DNA from: Mucilaginibacter sp. UR6-1
GTDB lineage: Bacteria > Bacteroidota > Bacteroidia > Sphingobacteriales > Sphingobacteriaceae
Assembly (NCBI RefSeq): GCF_020880975.1
Contig: NZ_JAJIWP010000002.1
Span: 248,001 to 312,000, forward strand
Length of the DNA stretch: 64,000 nt
Direction of reading: 5' to 3'
This document shows, piece by piece, positions 1 through 9,655 of the stretch. The translations under genes were made by a program, and so were the position numbers. Position 1 is the stretch's first letter; each line of letters begins with the position of its first letter. The notes beneath the pieces are model-generated. The model had not been told where the DNA came from. It saw nothing but the letters and a program-made list of their open reading frames with translations, and made no database searches.

Positions 1-68
1 ACAATAAAGTTGGGCTAAATCAACTGTTAAAAAAAGGCGCAAAGGTTATAATGGCCAAAATAAACGCA

Positions 69-103
69 ATGCAAACGTTTGCATAGGCTACGCAAACGTT
101 TGT
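69..103. promoter_or_regulatory. Twin palindromic operator, LacI-family type
   Basis: Positions 69-84 are a perfect 16-bp palindrome (ATGCAAACGTTTGCAT). A second copy of the core, CAAACGTTTG, lies at 93-102. The two centres are 21 bp apart, close to two helical turns, so both would face the same side of the helix. The central CG inside A/T-rich half-sites is typical of LacI/GalR-family operators. The pair sits about 60 bp upstream of the predicted -33 element of the GH92 gene. The identity of the regulator is inferred; none is encoded nearby. Confidence 0.7.
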
Positions 104-163
104 TCTATTTTAATAAAAACTGATAAATGCGCTTGCGTCACAAAAATTATATGCAATAGCGTT

Positions 164-192
164 TTGGTAAACCAATACAGATCATAACTTTG
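164..192 (+). promoter_or_regulatory. Bacteroidota-type promoter of the GH92 gene
   Basis: TTG at 164-166 and TAACTTTG at 185-192, separated by 18 nt, match the Bacteroidota -33/-7 consensus (TTG / TAnnTTTG). Transcription would begin near 198, giving a leader of about 50 nt before the ATG at 251. Confidence 0.6.
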
Positions 193-250
193 GTTAATCG
201 TTTAAGCAGCAATAAAGGTGCTGATAAATAACCACTGCAAAGCTATATTC

Positions 251-2497
251 ATGATCAAACAAATTAAGCGTTGCCTGTCAGCGTTAACTTTACTTTCCGC
301 TTTTGGTATGCCCGGCATGGCCCAGCAAAACTCAGGCGAGGGAAACCTGAAATATGTTGATACCCGTATCGGCAATGTTGGCGCACTGCTGGAACCAACG
401 CGGCCTACGGTACAACTGCCTAACCAAATGATGCGCATGTTCCCGATCCGTAAGGATTACCTTGACGATCAGATCAGCAGTTTTCCGCTGCTTATTGTAT
501 CGCACCGTATGGGCGAGGCATTCAGTATAAAGCCCACAACCGAACCGGTTACAGCCAGGGCCTTTAACCAGCGCATGACGTATGACCATGACCTGGAAGT
601 GATACGCCCCTGGTATTATAAAACTTATTTAATAGATCAGGATATCACCGTGGAGTATGTACCGGGTATAAAAACAGGTATCTATAAATTTGAGTTTCCC
701 GCAAAAAAGGACAAGAACCTGCTGCTGGGCACCTACAATGGCGATGAATCAGCATGGAACATTACTTCAGGCAATGAGGTTACCGGTGTTGAAACCTATC
801 ATGATGATATTAAGATATACACCTATGGCGTATTCAGTCAAAAGGGTACGCCGGGCATCCTGAACAATGGTGCGCCAGCGGCCGGTACAACAGTTAGCGG
901 TAAAAACATAAAAGCTTATATAAGCTTCGCTAATGCAACAGGTAACATAGTCGAACTGAAATACGCCGTATCTTTTATAAGCGCGGAGCAGGCAAAGGCT
1001 AATTTTAATGACGAGTTTAAGGGTGACCGTGGGTTTGACCAGTTAAAGCAATCAGGCGAACAGGCCTGGAGCAAGGTTATAAACCAGATAGACGTTAAAG
1101 GTGGTACCGAAGCACAAAAGCGCAGCTTTTATTCGGCCTTATACCGTTGTTATGAGCGGCCTGTAAATATAACCGAAGGCAATAAATACTACAGCGGTTA
1201 TGATAAAAAGATACATGAGAGTAAACGTACCTTTTATGTAGATGACTGGACGTGGGATACCTACCTGGCACATCATCCGCTGCGTACCATCCTTAACCCA
1301 GCACAGGAAGAGGATATTCTGAACTCCTACGTGAACATGTATCAGCAAAGCGGCTGGGTGCCTACCTTCCCGGTGCTGTTTGGCGACCATGCCTGTATGA
1401 ACGGTTTTCACTCTACCGTAAGCTTTTTGGATGCCTATAACAAAGGCCTGCGTAATTACGATACTAAAGCAGCTTATGAGGGTATGCGTAAAAACGCTAC
1501 CCAGGCTACCATGATGCCCTGGATGAACGGCCCTAAAGGCCCGCTGGAAGATTTTTATTACGCTAACGGCTACATCCCCGCCCTGCATCCGGGCGAAAAG
1601 GAAACCGTACCCGGTGTGCATGGTTTTGAAAAACGCCAGGCAGTGGCTGTAACGCTTGGTGCCAGTTATGATGATTGGGCGTTGGCTCAGTACGCGAAAA
1701 ACATTGGTAAAACGGCTGATTATAACCTGTTCATCAAACGTGCCGACAATTATAAAAAGCTGTGGAGCGATAAGGATATGCTGTTTATGCCAAAGGATGA
1801 CAAGGGGCAATTCATCAACATTGACCCTAAGTTTGACGGTGGTATGGGTGGCCGTGATTACTATGATGAAAACAACGGCTGGACATACCAGTGGCAGGTA
1901 CAGCACGATGTACCCGGTTTAGTAGGCCTGATGGGCGGCAAGCAAAAATTTGAAGCCCGTTTAGATCAGCTCTTCCGTGAGGGTTTAGGCCGGAGTAAGT
2001 ATGAACTACAAGCCAAATTCCCGGATTTTACCGGTATTGTTGGCCAGTTTTCAATGGGGAATGAGCCAAGCTTTCATATACCATACCTGTACAACTTTAC
2101 CGATGCGCCATGGAAAACTCAAAAACGCATCCGCTTTTTGCTGGATGTATGGTATAAGGATAATGTATTCGGCATACCGGGTGATGAGGATGGCGGTGGT
2201 ATGACGGCTTTTGTGGTATTCTCGTCAATGGGTTTTTACCCGGTAACGCCGGGCAAACCGGTTTATACCATTGGCAGCCCGATGTTTGAAAATGTTACGG
2301 TTGATTTGCCCAATGGAAAGAAATTCAAACTGATAGCGAACAAAGCCTCGGTTGAAAACAAGTATATACAAAGTGCCAAATTGAACGGAAAGGCGCTAAA
2401 CACCCCATGGTTTAGCCATACTGACCTTATAAGCGGCGGCACCCTCGAACTGGAAATGGGTCCGAAACCTAATAAGCAATGGGGTGTAGAACCCTGA
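251..2497 (+). CDS. GH92 family alpha-mannosidase, secreted
   Basis: The product is a 748-residue glycoside hydrolase of family GH92, a family of calcium-dependent exo-alpha-mannosidases acting on N-glycan or yeast mannan side chains. The start at 251 is preferred over an in-frame ATG at 218 because it places a signal peptide (MIKQIKRCLSALTLLS... cleaved near AQQ) at the N-terminus. Family hallmarks are the N-terminal beta-sandwich with YVDTRIGN, the catalytic-domain segment GNEPSFHIPYLYN, and the C-terminal GIPGDEDGGGMTAFVVFSSM block that corresponds to the conserved GxPGNDD...G..S.W region carrying the general base. It is monocistronic, with its own promoter and a strong terminator. The twin operator upstream suggests control by a sugar-sensing LacI-type protein. 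The exact linkage specificity cannot be read from the sequence. Confidence 0.93.
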   Translation: MIKQIKRCLSALTLLSAFGMPGMAQQNSGEGNLKYVDTRIGNVGALLEPTRPTVQLPNQMMRMFPIRKDYLDDQISSFPLLIVSHRMGEAFSIKPTTEPVTARAFNQRMTYDHDLEVIRPWYYKTYLIDQDITVEYVPGIKTGIYKFEFPAKKDKNLLLGTYNGDESAWNITSGNEVTGVETYHDDIKIYTYGVFSQKGTPGILNNGAPAAGTTVSGKNIKAYISFANATGNIVELKYAVSFISAEQAKANFNDEFKGDRGFDQLKQSGEQAWSKVINQIDVKGGTEAQKRSFYSALYRCYERPVNITEGNKYYSGYDKKIHESKRTFYVDDWTWDTYLAHHPLRTILNPAQEEDILNSYVNMYQQSGWVPTFPVLFGDHACMNGFHSTVSFLDAYNKGLRNYDTKAAYEGMRKNATQATMMPWMNGPKGPLEDFYYANGYIPALHPGEKETVPGVHGFEKRQAVAVTLGASYDDWALAQYAKNIGKTADYNLFIKRADNYKKLWSDKDMLFMPKDDKGQFINIDPKFDGGMGGRDYYDENNGWTYQWQVQHDVPGLVGLMGGKQKFEARLDQLFREGLGRSKYELQAKFPDFTGIVGQFSMGNEPSFHIPYLYNFTDAPWKTQKRIRFLLDVWYKDNVFGIPGDEDGGGMTAFVVFSSMGFYPVTPGKPVYTIGSPMFENVTVDLPNGKKFKLIANKASVENKYIQSAKLNGKALNTPWFSHTDLISGGTLELEMGPKPNKQWGVEP

Positions 2498-2500
2498 TAA

Positions 2501-2538
2501 AACAAGAAACGGCGCCCGATAGAGCGCCGTTTCTTGTT
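2501..2538. terminator. Bidirectional terminator between convergent genes
   Basis: A perfect 15-bp inverted repeat (2501-2515 with 2524-2538, 8-nt loop) is flanked by A-rich and T-rich tracts. It lies between the convergent GH92 gene and the metallopeptidase gene and can serve both. Confidence 0.85.
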
Positions 2539-2556
2539 TTACTATATGGGCTACAA

Positions 2557-3522
2557 TTAATATTTGATATCAGGAAAATCGGTTTTAGCCTTTTCTAACT
2601 GAACGGTCCAATCGTTACCCTGCTCATCTTTATCGCCAAAGGCGGTAAGGGCAAGCTGTTTCAGGTCAGTACCGGCGGCTCCGCTCCAAAAATGGATGAA
2701 CTCGCCGTAATTCAAGTCGCGTGAATATTCGGGATATGTTTGTTTGCCGTTGTTAAACGTACGTTTCGGAAAGTACTTGGCTAACAAGGTAAAAAAGCCG
2801 TTCAGCGTTTTGGTTTTGCCGTGGTCGTTATAAATTGGATAAAACCAATCGCGGTACCAATGTGTGGCCGCGCGCGGAAAATCATCCGTGGTTTGCAGTT
2901 TAAGGTTATGCCAGCGTACGGCATCATCATTACGGCCAAGGCCCAGGTACACATCGTACTGGTATATTTCCATCCACTTACTGTCATGCCAAATAGAAAA
3001 TGCCGGCGAGCCGTGCACACCTTTTGCGGCACCTTCAACAATGTGGCCTATCTCGTGGGTGCTCAGGTCAATATCATTACCCTGGCCGCTTACCCAGGCA
3101 TTTGCATCGCCCGAGCCGCAATCTGTAACGTTATGAAAGTCATGGCTGTCATCCATATAGGTTGACGGGTGGCCGCCGGAGTATTTACCGGCATGGTATA
3201 TGGCATACAGGCGAGGGTCATCGCCAAAGGCACCATAGGTTTTCTTGGTATATTCCCAAGCTTCGGCCATGTATTTCTTCGGCCATACAATATCGCGGCG
3301 TACATCCTTATCGTAATAGATCACCACGCTGTTATCATATGATATGCGCTCAAGGTTTTGTACATGCTCAAACCAATGCTCTTTCCAGGTAAGGGCGGGT
3401 GCATCAGCAGGTTCAATGGTTGCGCCGCCGTTGTTTTTGCTCGGGGTTACCGTTGTTTTTTTGCTGCAGCCGCTTATAACGGCAATGCCCAGCAGGGCGG
3501 CAGCCAAAGATGTTTTTTTCAT
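2557..3522 (-). CDS. Putative zinc metallopeptidase lipoprotein (HExxH)
   Basis: The product is a 321-residue lipoprotein: a signal peptide ends in the lipobox VISGC with Cys19. The mature part contains THEIGHIVEGAAKG, an HExxH zinc-binding motif in a gluzincin-like context, followed by acidic residues (KWMEIYQYD) that could supply a third ligand. It is the last gene of a minus-strand operon with a F5/8C lipoprotein, SusC and SusD, so it probably acts at the cell surface or in the periplasm on a protein or glycoprotein handled by that system. The exact peptidase family was not recognised, so the substrate is unknown. The 185-nt gap to the SusD gene contains two hairpins, so it may be partly uncoupled from the upstream genes. 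Confidence 0.75.
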   Translation of the reverse strand: MKKTSLAAALLGIAVISGCSKKTTVTPSKNNGGATIEPADAPALTWKEHWFEHVQNLERISYDNSVVIYYDKDVRRDIVWPKKYMAEAWEYTKKTYGAFGDDPRLYAIYHAGKYSGGHPSTYMDDSHDFHNVTDCGSGDANAWVSGQGNDIDLSTHEIGHIVEGAAKGVHGSPAFSIWHDSKWMEIYQYDVYLGLGRNDDAVRWHNLKLQTTDDFPRAATHWYRDWFYPIYNDHGKTKTLNGFFTLLAKYFPKRTFNNGKQTYPEYSRDLNYGEFIHFWSGAAGTDLKQLALTAFGDKDEQGNDWTVQLEKAKTDFPDIKY

Positions 3523-3587
3523 TTTTTGCAGATGTATATGATTTAATTAATTGGTTGCGGTTAAGTTAATATAATGCTTTAAAATAA

Positions 3588-3632
3588 CAGAACACGGATT
3601 GCGCTTTCCACATACGCAATTACCGTGTTCTG
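3588..3632. repeat. Long inverted repeat between susD and metallopeptidase gene
   Basis: CAGAACACGG (3588-3597) pairs with CCGTGTTCTG (3623-3632), and the inner ATTGCG/CGCAAT (3598-3603 with 3615-3620) extends the stem to 16 bp. It has no long T-run on the minus-strand side, so it may be an attenuator or mRNA-stabilising hairpin rather than a full terminator. Confidence 0.6.
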
Positions 3633-3671
3633 AAACAAAAATTAACTGTTCTTATAGCTTAACTATATATT

Positions 3672-3700
3672 AAGCTGCCCGTAAAGTTTACAGGCAGCTT
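3672..3700 (-). terminator. Hairpin just after susD stop
   Basis: AAGCTGCC (3672-3679) pairs with GGCAGCTT (3693-3700), with an inner GTAAA/TTTAC extension. It lies 8 nt past the SusD stop on the minus strand. The stem is followed by an A/T-rich but not pure T tract, so termination may be partial. Confidence 0.5.
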
Positions 3701-3707
3701 TTTTAAA

Positions 3708-5525
3708 TTACCAACCAGGGTTTTGAACCATCTTCTCGTTTTTCAATACTTCGTTATTTGGTATCGGGAATAGGTAATCACGTTTTTTAAACACACGTGT
3801 TTCAAGCAATACTTTATTGTAAAAAGTGTTGTCATTTTTTGTCATGTCCATACCGTAAAAATTACCCCCATCTGTTGTTTCTGCTATCTTCCAACGGCGG
3901 GTATCAAAGAAACGTACGTTCTCAAAGGCAAGCTCTACACGGCGCTCTTTACGTATAGCCTGACGAACAGCTTCCTGGCCAATCGGGATTGGCAGATCAG
4001 TTGATCCATATTGAGGAACTCCTGCACGCTGGCGTATTAGGTTAACATATCTCAATATATCAGCGTTGCCAGGGTCTGATTCATTCAATGCCTCAGCATA
4101 ATCCAAATAAATATTTGCTAACCTAAGCAACAAGGCGCCCCGTCCACTTCCTGTAGGCGCAACATCTTTTCTAACACAATATCCGGTTGGAGATACGTCT
4201 GATGTGCTTTGTACACGCCCTGAATTGCCATTATAAAAAAAGTTGGTCACAAGTTCATAGCCTGAAAGCGGGTTAAACCAAAGGCTGTTGTTGTAAGTTA
4301 TGCCCACATAAAAACGTGGCTCGCGATTTACCCACTGGTTGTAAGTGCTCCTGGTTTTAGTGTCAAATGGAGCTTGGTAATCCGAAAAACCTGAGGTTGT
4401 GTAGCCTGATGCCGGATCGTCGATACTACGGCCGTTTGCCATAAAATAAGCATCGACCATGGTTTGTGTAGCGCCTAATGATCCTGCTCCTTGAAATGCC
4501 TCATTCTCATTTGATGGCGACCCTACATGTTTAGGTATACGGTCATATTGGGTAAAGTTATTACTGTTCGGCCTGGCAAATATCCATTCGCTGTTCCAAT
4601 CGGTATAAATTACTTCACGGCATGCTCTGTACGCAGCTTTGAATGGATCATCGTCGGAAACTGTATATAATTTGTATTTACCAGATGAAACAAATTCATC
4701 CAAAAAGGCTTTGGCTGCTGTTGCGGCTGCAGCCCATTTTGTTGCATCGTAAGTTTGGCTAACTAAAGCCACTCCATCTTTATTTTGCAAGGTAGAAAAA
4801 TCACTGTTTCCGTTATATAACGGACTTGCTTTTAATAATAAGGCCTCAACTTTATACGCTTTGCAAATGCCTCTTGTAATCCGGCCAAACTGCCCCTGGT
4901 AAGGTGTGTTTGTAGCATCTAAAGTTTCGTATGCCTTATCTAATTCTGATACTACAAAGTCAATGCCTGTATCAAATGGGGTTCTTGCTAAACGAAGCTG
5001 ATCAATAGGGGTATTAACATCCAGCAATTCCTGACCTAAAACCGGCACCGGTCCATACATACGCATCAGGTAAAAATAGTAAATTGCTCTAAGCGCTCTT
5101 GCTTCAGCTTCATACGCTGTTTTGGTGCTTTGGTCAACCTCTATTGGGTTAGCACTCTGGATATTCTGTATAAAGAAGGTTGCGTTACGTATTGCCGTAT
5201 AATAGCGCGTCCAAAAGCCTTCAATTGTACCGTCGGTATTACTCCAGGTACTACTGTTCATATTATTGGCGTAGTTGAAATCCCAAGTGTACTTACCCTC
5301 ATCAGATGCGGCTATCCACGGGCCTGAATTTTCATTACCTGTAAAGCGTTGGTTATGCTCATTTGGAACAGAATAGTAAATGTTGGCTAAAAAATTCCGT
5401 GTGTTTTCTCTGGATTGAAATATCTTATCCGTTGTAATTACATCATCAGGTACCTGGCTTATGTATTTTTTGCAAGAGCTCAAGCCTACCATCAACGCTA
5501 ATCCGATGTATATATACTTTTTCAT
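3708..5525 (-). CDS. SusD/RagB family nutrient-binding lipoprotein
   Basis: The product is a 605-residue outer-membrane lipoprotein that forms the lid of the SusC channel and captures the glycan or other substrate. The start at 5525 (MKKYIYIG...) is chosen because it gives a proper lipobox (VGLSSC) and leaves a 22-nt gap after the SusC stop; the longer reading would overlap SusC. SusD hallmarks are YISQVPDD near the N-terminus, the TPR-like helices with EARALRAIYYFYLMRMYGPVP, and the C-terminal RQAIRKERRVELAFENVRFFDTRRW block. The protein ends in VQNPGW, as SusD proteins often do. The substrate is unknown. Confidence 0.95.
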   Translation of the reverse strand: MKKYIYIGLALMVGLSSCKKYISQVPDDVITTDKIFQSRENTRNFLANIYYSVPNEHNQRFTGNENSGPWIAASDEGKYTWDFNYANNMNSSTWSNTDGTIEGFWTRYYTAIRNATFFIQNIQSANPIEVDQSTKTAYEAEARALRAIYYFYLMRMYGPVPVLGQELLDVNTPIDQLRLARTPFDTGIDFVVSELDKAYETLDATNTPYQGQFGRITRGICKAYKVEALLLKASPLYNGNSDFSTLQNKDGVALVSQTYDATKWAAAATAAKAFLDEFVSSGKYKLYTVSDDDPFKAAYRACREVIYTDWNSEWIFARPNSNNFTQYDRIPKHVGSPSNENEAFQGAGSLGATQTMVDAYFMANGRSIDDPASGYTTSGFSDYQAPFDTKTRSTYNQWVNREPRFYVGITYNNSLWFNPLSGYELVTNFFYNGNSGRVQSTSDVSPTGYCVRKDVAPTGSGRGALLLRLANIYLDYAEALNESDPGNADILRYVNLIRQRAGVPQYGSTDLPIPIGQEAVRQAIRKERRVELAFENVRFFDTRRWKIAETTDGGNFYGMDMTKNDNTFYNKVLLETRVFKKRDYLFPIPNNEVLKNEKMVQNPGW

Positions 5526-5547
5526 GTTGTTGTTGTTTACTTTATTA

Positions 5548-8500
5548 TTAAAAATTAGCCTGTACACCTAAGGTTATTGTTCTGGTATTAGGGTAAGCTG
5601 TACCGTTACCTGTATTTAATTCAGGATCCCAAAGTTTAAAAGGGCTCCAGTAAATAAGGTTAACACCCTGCATGTAAATACGTGCATTTTTGAGTCCAAT
5701 GCTTTTAAGCGTGCCTTGAGGTAACTGATAACCTAAATCGGCGGTTTTTAGACGAATAAAGTCAATATCCTTTACCCACCAGCTTGATGCTACTGAATTG
5801 TTTTTATTAGCTGCATTACCGTAAGCTAAGCGAGGGTAAAATGCGTTTGGATCAGGGTTCTCCGGTGTCCAGCGGCTTTCAGCTATGGCAAACAGATTAC
5901 TACGCTCAGCACCGGTGCTGTTATTAAATGGTATTATACCATCACCACCCAACAATCTGTCAGCGCCTGAAACGCCTTGAAAGAACGCGCCGATGTAAAA
6001 CCTTTTATATTGTAAGTTAAAACCTAAGCCAAAAACAGTGTTCGGCACATCCCCATTTCCTATGCGAGTAATATCATTGGCATTAATAACTCCATCGCCA
6101 TTTAAATCACGATATCGTATATCACCCGGACGGACAGCACCTAATGGTGATTGATCAGGAGCGGCATTGATTTCTTCCTGACTTTGAAATAAACCGTCAG
6201 CAACATAACCAAATATTGCCAATGAATTTGTGCCGCGGCGTTCCATGTATGAATATGGTTGCTTAGCCTGGTCATTTTCAATAATTTTATTTCGGTTATA
6301 AGTAAATGTACCGCGCATATCTAAAGTAAAATCACCCATTTTAATCGGATTTAACTGAATAGTTGCATCGATACCTTTTACAGTCATGATACCAAGGTTA
6401 GCTGTTGGCGATTCTACCAAACCTATGTAACCTGGCAGCGATGCTCTTTGTAAAAAGATGCCTGTTCTTCTTTCGTTAAATAGATCAATAGTTACTTGTA
6501 ACTGTGAATTTAGCGTATAGAACTCTAAACCCAGATCGCGTTTGTGTGATTCAGCCCATGTAACATCGGTGCCGTAGCTTGTAATGGCGGTACCATTATA
6601 ATAGGTACTTCCCGGCATACCCCAACTGTAACCACCGGCTGAAGTGCTTACCAATGTTAGGTAACCGAAACGGCGGCCACCACCGGCACCATCACCTACT
6701 ATACCATCTGAGTAGCGAAGTTTTGCAAAATTGATCACGTTTTTAATAGGCTTAAAGAAATTCTCTTCTGAAAATATCCAGCCGAAACCTATAGATGGGA
6801 ATAATCCGTATTTTTTATTTGGAGCAAAGTTTTCTGAACCATTGTAACCAAAGTTACCTTCAACAAAATATTTGTCGCTAAAAGAATAAGTGGCCCTACC
6901 CACTATTCCTTGGCTGCGGAAAGGTAAAGATGAGGTAAGATCACCAGCAAAAGCACCTACTTCTTCGCGGCGGTTAAATAATAACAATCCTGTTATATGG
7001 TGTTTTTTGCTAAACTCCCTATCATAATTAAAAGAGGCTTCAGTATAAAATTGACGATCTCCACTATTAGCTCTTCCATATGATAGCACATCAGACCCTG
7101 TGCGTATTACTGAAACATTTGCGGAGCCGTCCTCATTATATGGATTAGCCCTGTTTATTACATAATTTGTACGATTACGGGTACGGCTTATAGTGTGATT
7201 ATTATTTATATCAAACGAATATAGTATTGAAAACGATAGGCCGGGTGTTAATGATTTCAAATCCTGTGTAATTTTGGCATTAGACATGATCTGATTAGTA
7301 AAAATATTTTGGTAGCCGGTTTGGGTTATTAAACCATAAGGGTTAAGCTGTGCCCCTGCCGCACTAACACCAGGCAATAAGTTGCCCGGGTACATTTTAG
7401 GATATAAAACCGGGTTTGTTTGCATAACGGCGGCAAAAGCGTCATTAGGATTTACACCAGGGTAATTTATATTACCAATGTTACCCTGTATACCCAGATC
7501 AAATTTGGTTGAACTGGTCCAGTTCATGCTAACATTTGAGGTGAAATTATAACGCTTGAAACGGGTTGTAGCATCATAAGCGGCTAACGCATCTGTGCGT
7601 AATAAGCTTCCCTCATCATAATAAGCTCCTGATACATAAAAGGTAGTATTTTCTGAACCGCCCCTGGCGCTAAAGTTTGCCCTGCGGTAACGTGATGTGT
7701 TCTTAAATAATTCTTCCATCCAGTCAACATTCGGGTACAGGTATGGATCTTCGTTTAATATTGTTGAATTAATATAGTTGTTGCTATACTCCTTGGTTTG
7801 TCCGCTGGCTAAACGGGCCTCATTGCGTAGCTTCATATAAGTCACACCGTCAGTCAATTCAGGGCGTTTGGTAAATTGTGTAATACCCTCATTGTAATTA
7901 AACATAAGGTTAGTTTTACCGCTATTGCCTTTTTTGGTTGTGATAACAATAACACCATTTGCGCCTGCGATACCATATACCGCTGTTGCTGTTGCGTCTT
8001 TTAAAATAGTAAAAGATGCTAAATCTTCAGGATCAAGGTTATTTAGATCACGACCAAGTACTCCATCAATAACTACAAGCGGTGAAGAGCTATTAGCTGC
8101 AAATGTTGAAATGCCGCGTATCCAAAGATCGGCGCCATTTTGGCCGGGTAAGCCTGATCTTTGCACACCTACTAAACCACTAATACGACCGGCAAGTGTG
8201 GCGCTAAGATTAGCTACCGGTTGCTTCAGATCATCAAGTTTTACTGATGATTGTGCACCAACAACGCTTACTTTTTTTTGCTGACCGAAACCTACAATAG
8301 CTACCTCATTTAAGCTATTTGAGGCTGCTTGTAATGTGATGTTTAAATTGATTACATCTTTAATTACAGTAGTATATGTTTTAAAGCCAACATAAGTAAC
8401 AGCAAGTGAATCACCGCGTTTTGCCTGGATGCTGAATTTACCATTTATATCGGTCATGGAGGCTTTATTGGCATTCATATTAGTTACCGTTACACCTGGT

Positions 8501-8661
8501 AGGGTTACATTTAGTTCATCCTTAACTGTACCGGTTATTTGCAGTTGTTGATCCTGCGCGCTTGCCTTAAAGGCAAGTAGCAAACACACCAGCATAAATG
8601 CCAGGCGCTTACCGTCCTTTAATACGGCAAGAAGCATATTGGAGAGTCGATTTAGGGACAT
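5548..8661 (-). CDS. SusC/RagA family TonB-dependent outer-membrane transporter
   Basis: The product is a 1037-residue TonB-dependent transporter. In order it has a signal peptide (residues about 1-35, ending FKASAQ), a carboxypeptidase-regulatory-like beta-sandwich (about 40-115, ITGTVKDELNVTLPGVTVTN), a plug domain with VAIVGFGQQKK and LVVIDGVLGRDLNNLDPED, and a 22-strand barrel ending TLGVQANF with the terminal aromatic residue expected for outer-membrane insertion. It lacks the STN domain found in sigma-regulated homologues, so it is probably not a signal-transducing type. It is preceded by a F5/8C lipoprotein gene and followed after 22 nt by its SusD partner. Confidence 0.96.
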   Translation of the reverse strand: MSLNRLSNMLLAVLKDGKRLAFMLVCLLLAFKASAQDQQLQITGTVKDELNVTLPGVTVTNMNANKASMTDINGKFSIQAKRGDSLAVTYVGFKTYTTVIKDVINLNITLQAASNSLNEVAIVGFGQQKKVSVVGAQSSVKLDDLKQPVANLSATLAGRISGLVGVQRSGLPGQNGADLWIRGISTFAANSSSPLVVIDGVLGRDLNNLDPEDLASFTILKDATATAVYGIAGANGVIVITTKKGNSGKTNLMFNYNEGITQFTKRPELTDGVTYMKLRNEARLASGQTKEYSNNYINSTILNEDPYLYPNVDWMEELFKNTSRYRRANFSARGGSENTTFYVSGAYYDEGSLLRTDALAAYDATTRFKRYNFTSNVSMNWTSSTKFDLGIQGNIGNINYPGVNPNDAFAAVMQTNPVLYPKMYPGNLLPGVSAAGAQLNPYGLITQTGYQNIFTNQIMSNAKITQDLKSLTPGLSFSILYSFDINNNHTISRTRNRTNYVINRANPYNEDGSANVSVIRTGSDVLSYGRANSGDRQFYTEASFNYDREFSKKHHITGLLLFNRREEVGAFAGDLTSSLPFRSQGIVGRATYSFSDKYFVEGNFGYNGSENFAPNKKYGLFPSIGFGWIFSEENFFKPIKNVINFAKLRYSDGIVGDGAGGGRRFGYLTLVSTSAGGYSWGMPGSTYYNGTAITSYGTDVTWAESHKRDLGLEFYTLNSQLQVTIDLFNERRTGIFLQRASLPGYIGLVESPTANLGIMTVKGIDATIQLNPIKMGDFTLDMRGTFTYNRNKIIENDQAKQPYSYMERRGTNSLAIFGYVADGLFQSQEEINAAPDQSPLGAVRPGDIRYRDLNGDGVINANDITRIGNGDVPNTVFGLGFNLQYKRFYIGAFFQGVSGADRLLGGDGIIPFNNSTGAERSNLFAIAESRWTPENPDPNAFYPRLAYGNAANKNNSVASSWWVKDIDFIRLKTADLGYQLPQGTLKSIGLKNARIYMQGVNLIYWSPFKLWDPELNTGNGTAYPNTRTITLGVQANF

Positions 8662-8691
8662 AATTTCTTTTTTTGTTTGATGGATAATAGT

Positions 8692-9252
8692 TTATTGATC
8701 AAGTAGGGGGATTGCGATAACTCTAAACTCAGCCAACTGAAACAAGGATGAACCTCCATTGGCGGTAATGTTTATCCGGTAATAAGTATAGGCTGTGCCG
8801 TTCTCAAACTCATAGGTTAATGTTTTTCTACGCTCTGAATTAAAAGTCTGATCGGTTTGCGTATCAAGTGTTACCCAATTTTCACCATCGTTTGATGCTG
8901 TGATGGTCCAGTTCTTAGGGTCACGTGTTGGCGCATCATTGGCTGATGTTAAAGTGTAAGTAGTAACACATTGGGCTTTACGAAATGCTAACTGAATGTA
9001 GAGTGCAGGATTGTAGTTATTTAAGAACTTGGAGTCAAGATCGCCATCAATTACTTTAGGAGATCCCTCGCCTGCTGTTGGGCCGCCCGAATTATCAAAA
9101 TTTACTGATAATGTGGCCGTACTTGTAACATCTTCCGGGTCAGGTGGCAGCAGGTCATAATGCCTGGCTTCATCCTTCTTACAACCCGAGCAAATCACCA
9201 GCGATAAACATAGCATTGCAAGTGCCCGCCTGGTTAACTTCATTAGATTCAT
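8692..9252 (-). CDS. Lipoprotein with F5/8 type C (discoidin-like) domain
   Basis: The product is a 186-residue lipoprotein with lipobox VICSGC. The mature region (about 45-180) looks like an F5/8C or galactose-binding jelly roll: VIDGDLDSKFLNNY, LYIQLAFRKAQCVTTYTLTSAND, DPKNWTITASNDGENWVTLDTQ and TYYRINITANGG are the usual signature stretches. Such domains bind carbohydrate at the cell surface. It is the first gene of the SusCD operon (30 nt before SusC), which is unusual because accessory binding lipoproteins normally follow SusD. Confidence 0.85.
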   Translation of the reverse strand: MNLMKLTRRALAMLCLSLVICSGCKKDEARHYDLLPPDPEDVTSTATLSVNFDNSGGPTAGEGSPKVIDGDLDSKFLNNYNPALYIQLAFRKAQCVTTYTLTSANDAPTRDPKNWTITASNDGENWVTLDTQTDQTFNSERRKTLTYEFENGTAYTYYRINITANGGSSLFQLAEFRVIAIPLLDQ

Positions 9253-9574
9253 AAGTTAATTTGTTAAGTGTTTAATAGTTAATTATTTAGAAAGTATTTG
9301 TGCCGAAAAAAAAGCACAAAAAGGTCATCATAGCGCCAAAATGGGCACGTTATTTTATAATGCAGCCTGGTATTTGCGCCAAGCATGCAGTACTGTAATG
9401 GTTTATAAGAAATAAGGCCCCATACCGGTCTGCAGCTTCAGATGCATCTTTGTTAAGGATGATCTGTATTATTGATGCCGGGGAGCAAAGTGTTTAAGTT
9501 GTTATTTAATCATAAGCAGTTGGTTTTCAAGTTTGTATTGGCGCATAAAATTTCTATATCATTAATAAAATAAT

Positions 9575-9586
9575 TAAAACGTTTTA
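9575..9586. promoter_or_regulatory. Candidate operator, LacI-like palindrome
   Basis: TAAAACGTTTTA is a perfect 12-bp palindrome with the central ACGT of the operators at 69-103. It lies about 320 bp upstream of the minus-strand SusCD operon. A regulatory role is inferred from the resemblance only. Confidence 0.4.
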
Positions 9587-9655
9587 TCAGAAAAAATGAA
9601 CCAGTGTTGTTTATAGAATATTGATATGCGTAAATATAAAATAGTTTTAACGAAA

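Noticed and set aside
1139..1906. 255-codon open frame antisense to the GH92 gene
   Set aside because: It is a shadow of the GH92 coding sequence; the composition follows the sense codons and no domain is recognisable.
7925..8284. 119-codon open frame antisense to SusC
   Set aside because: It is antisense to the conserved plug domain and has no independent support.
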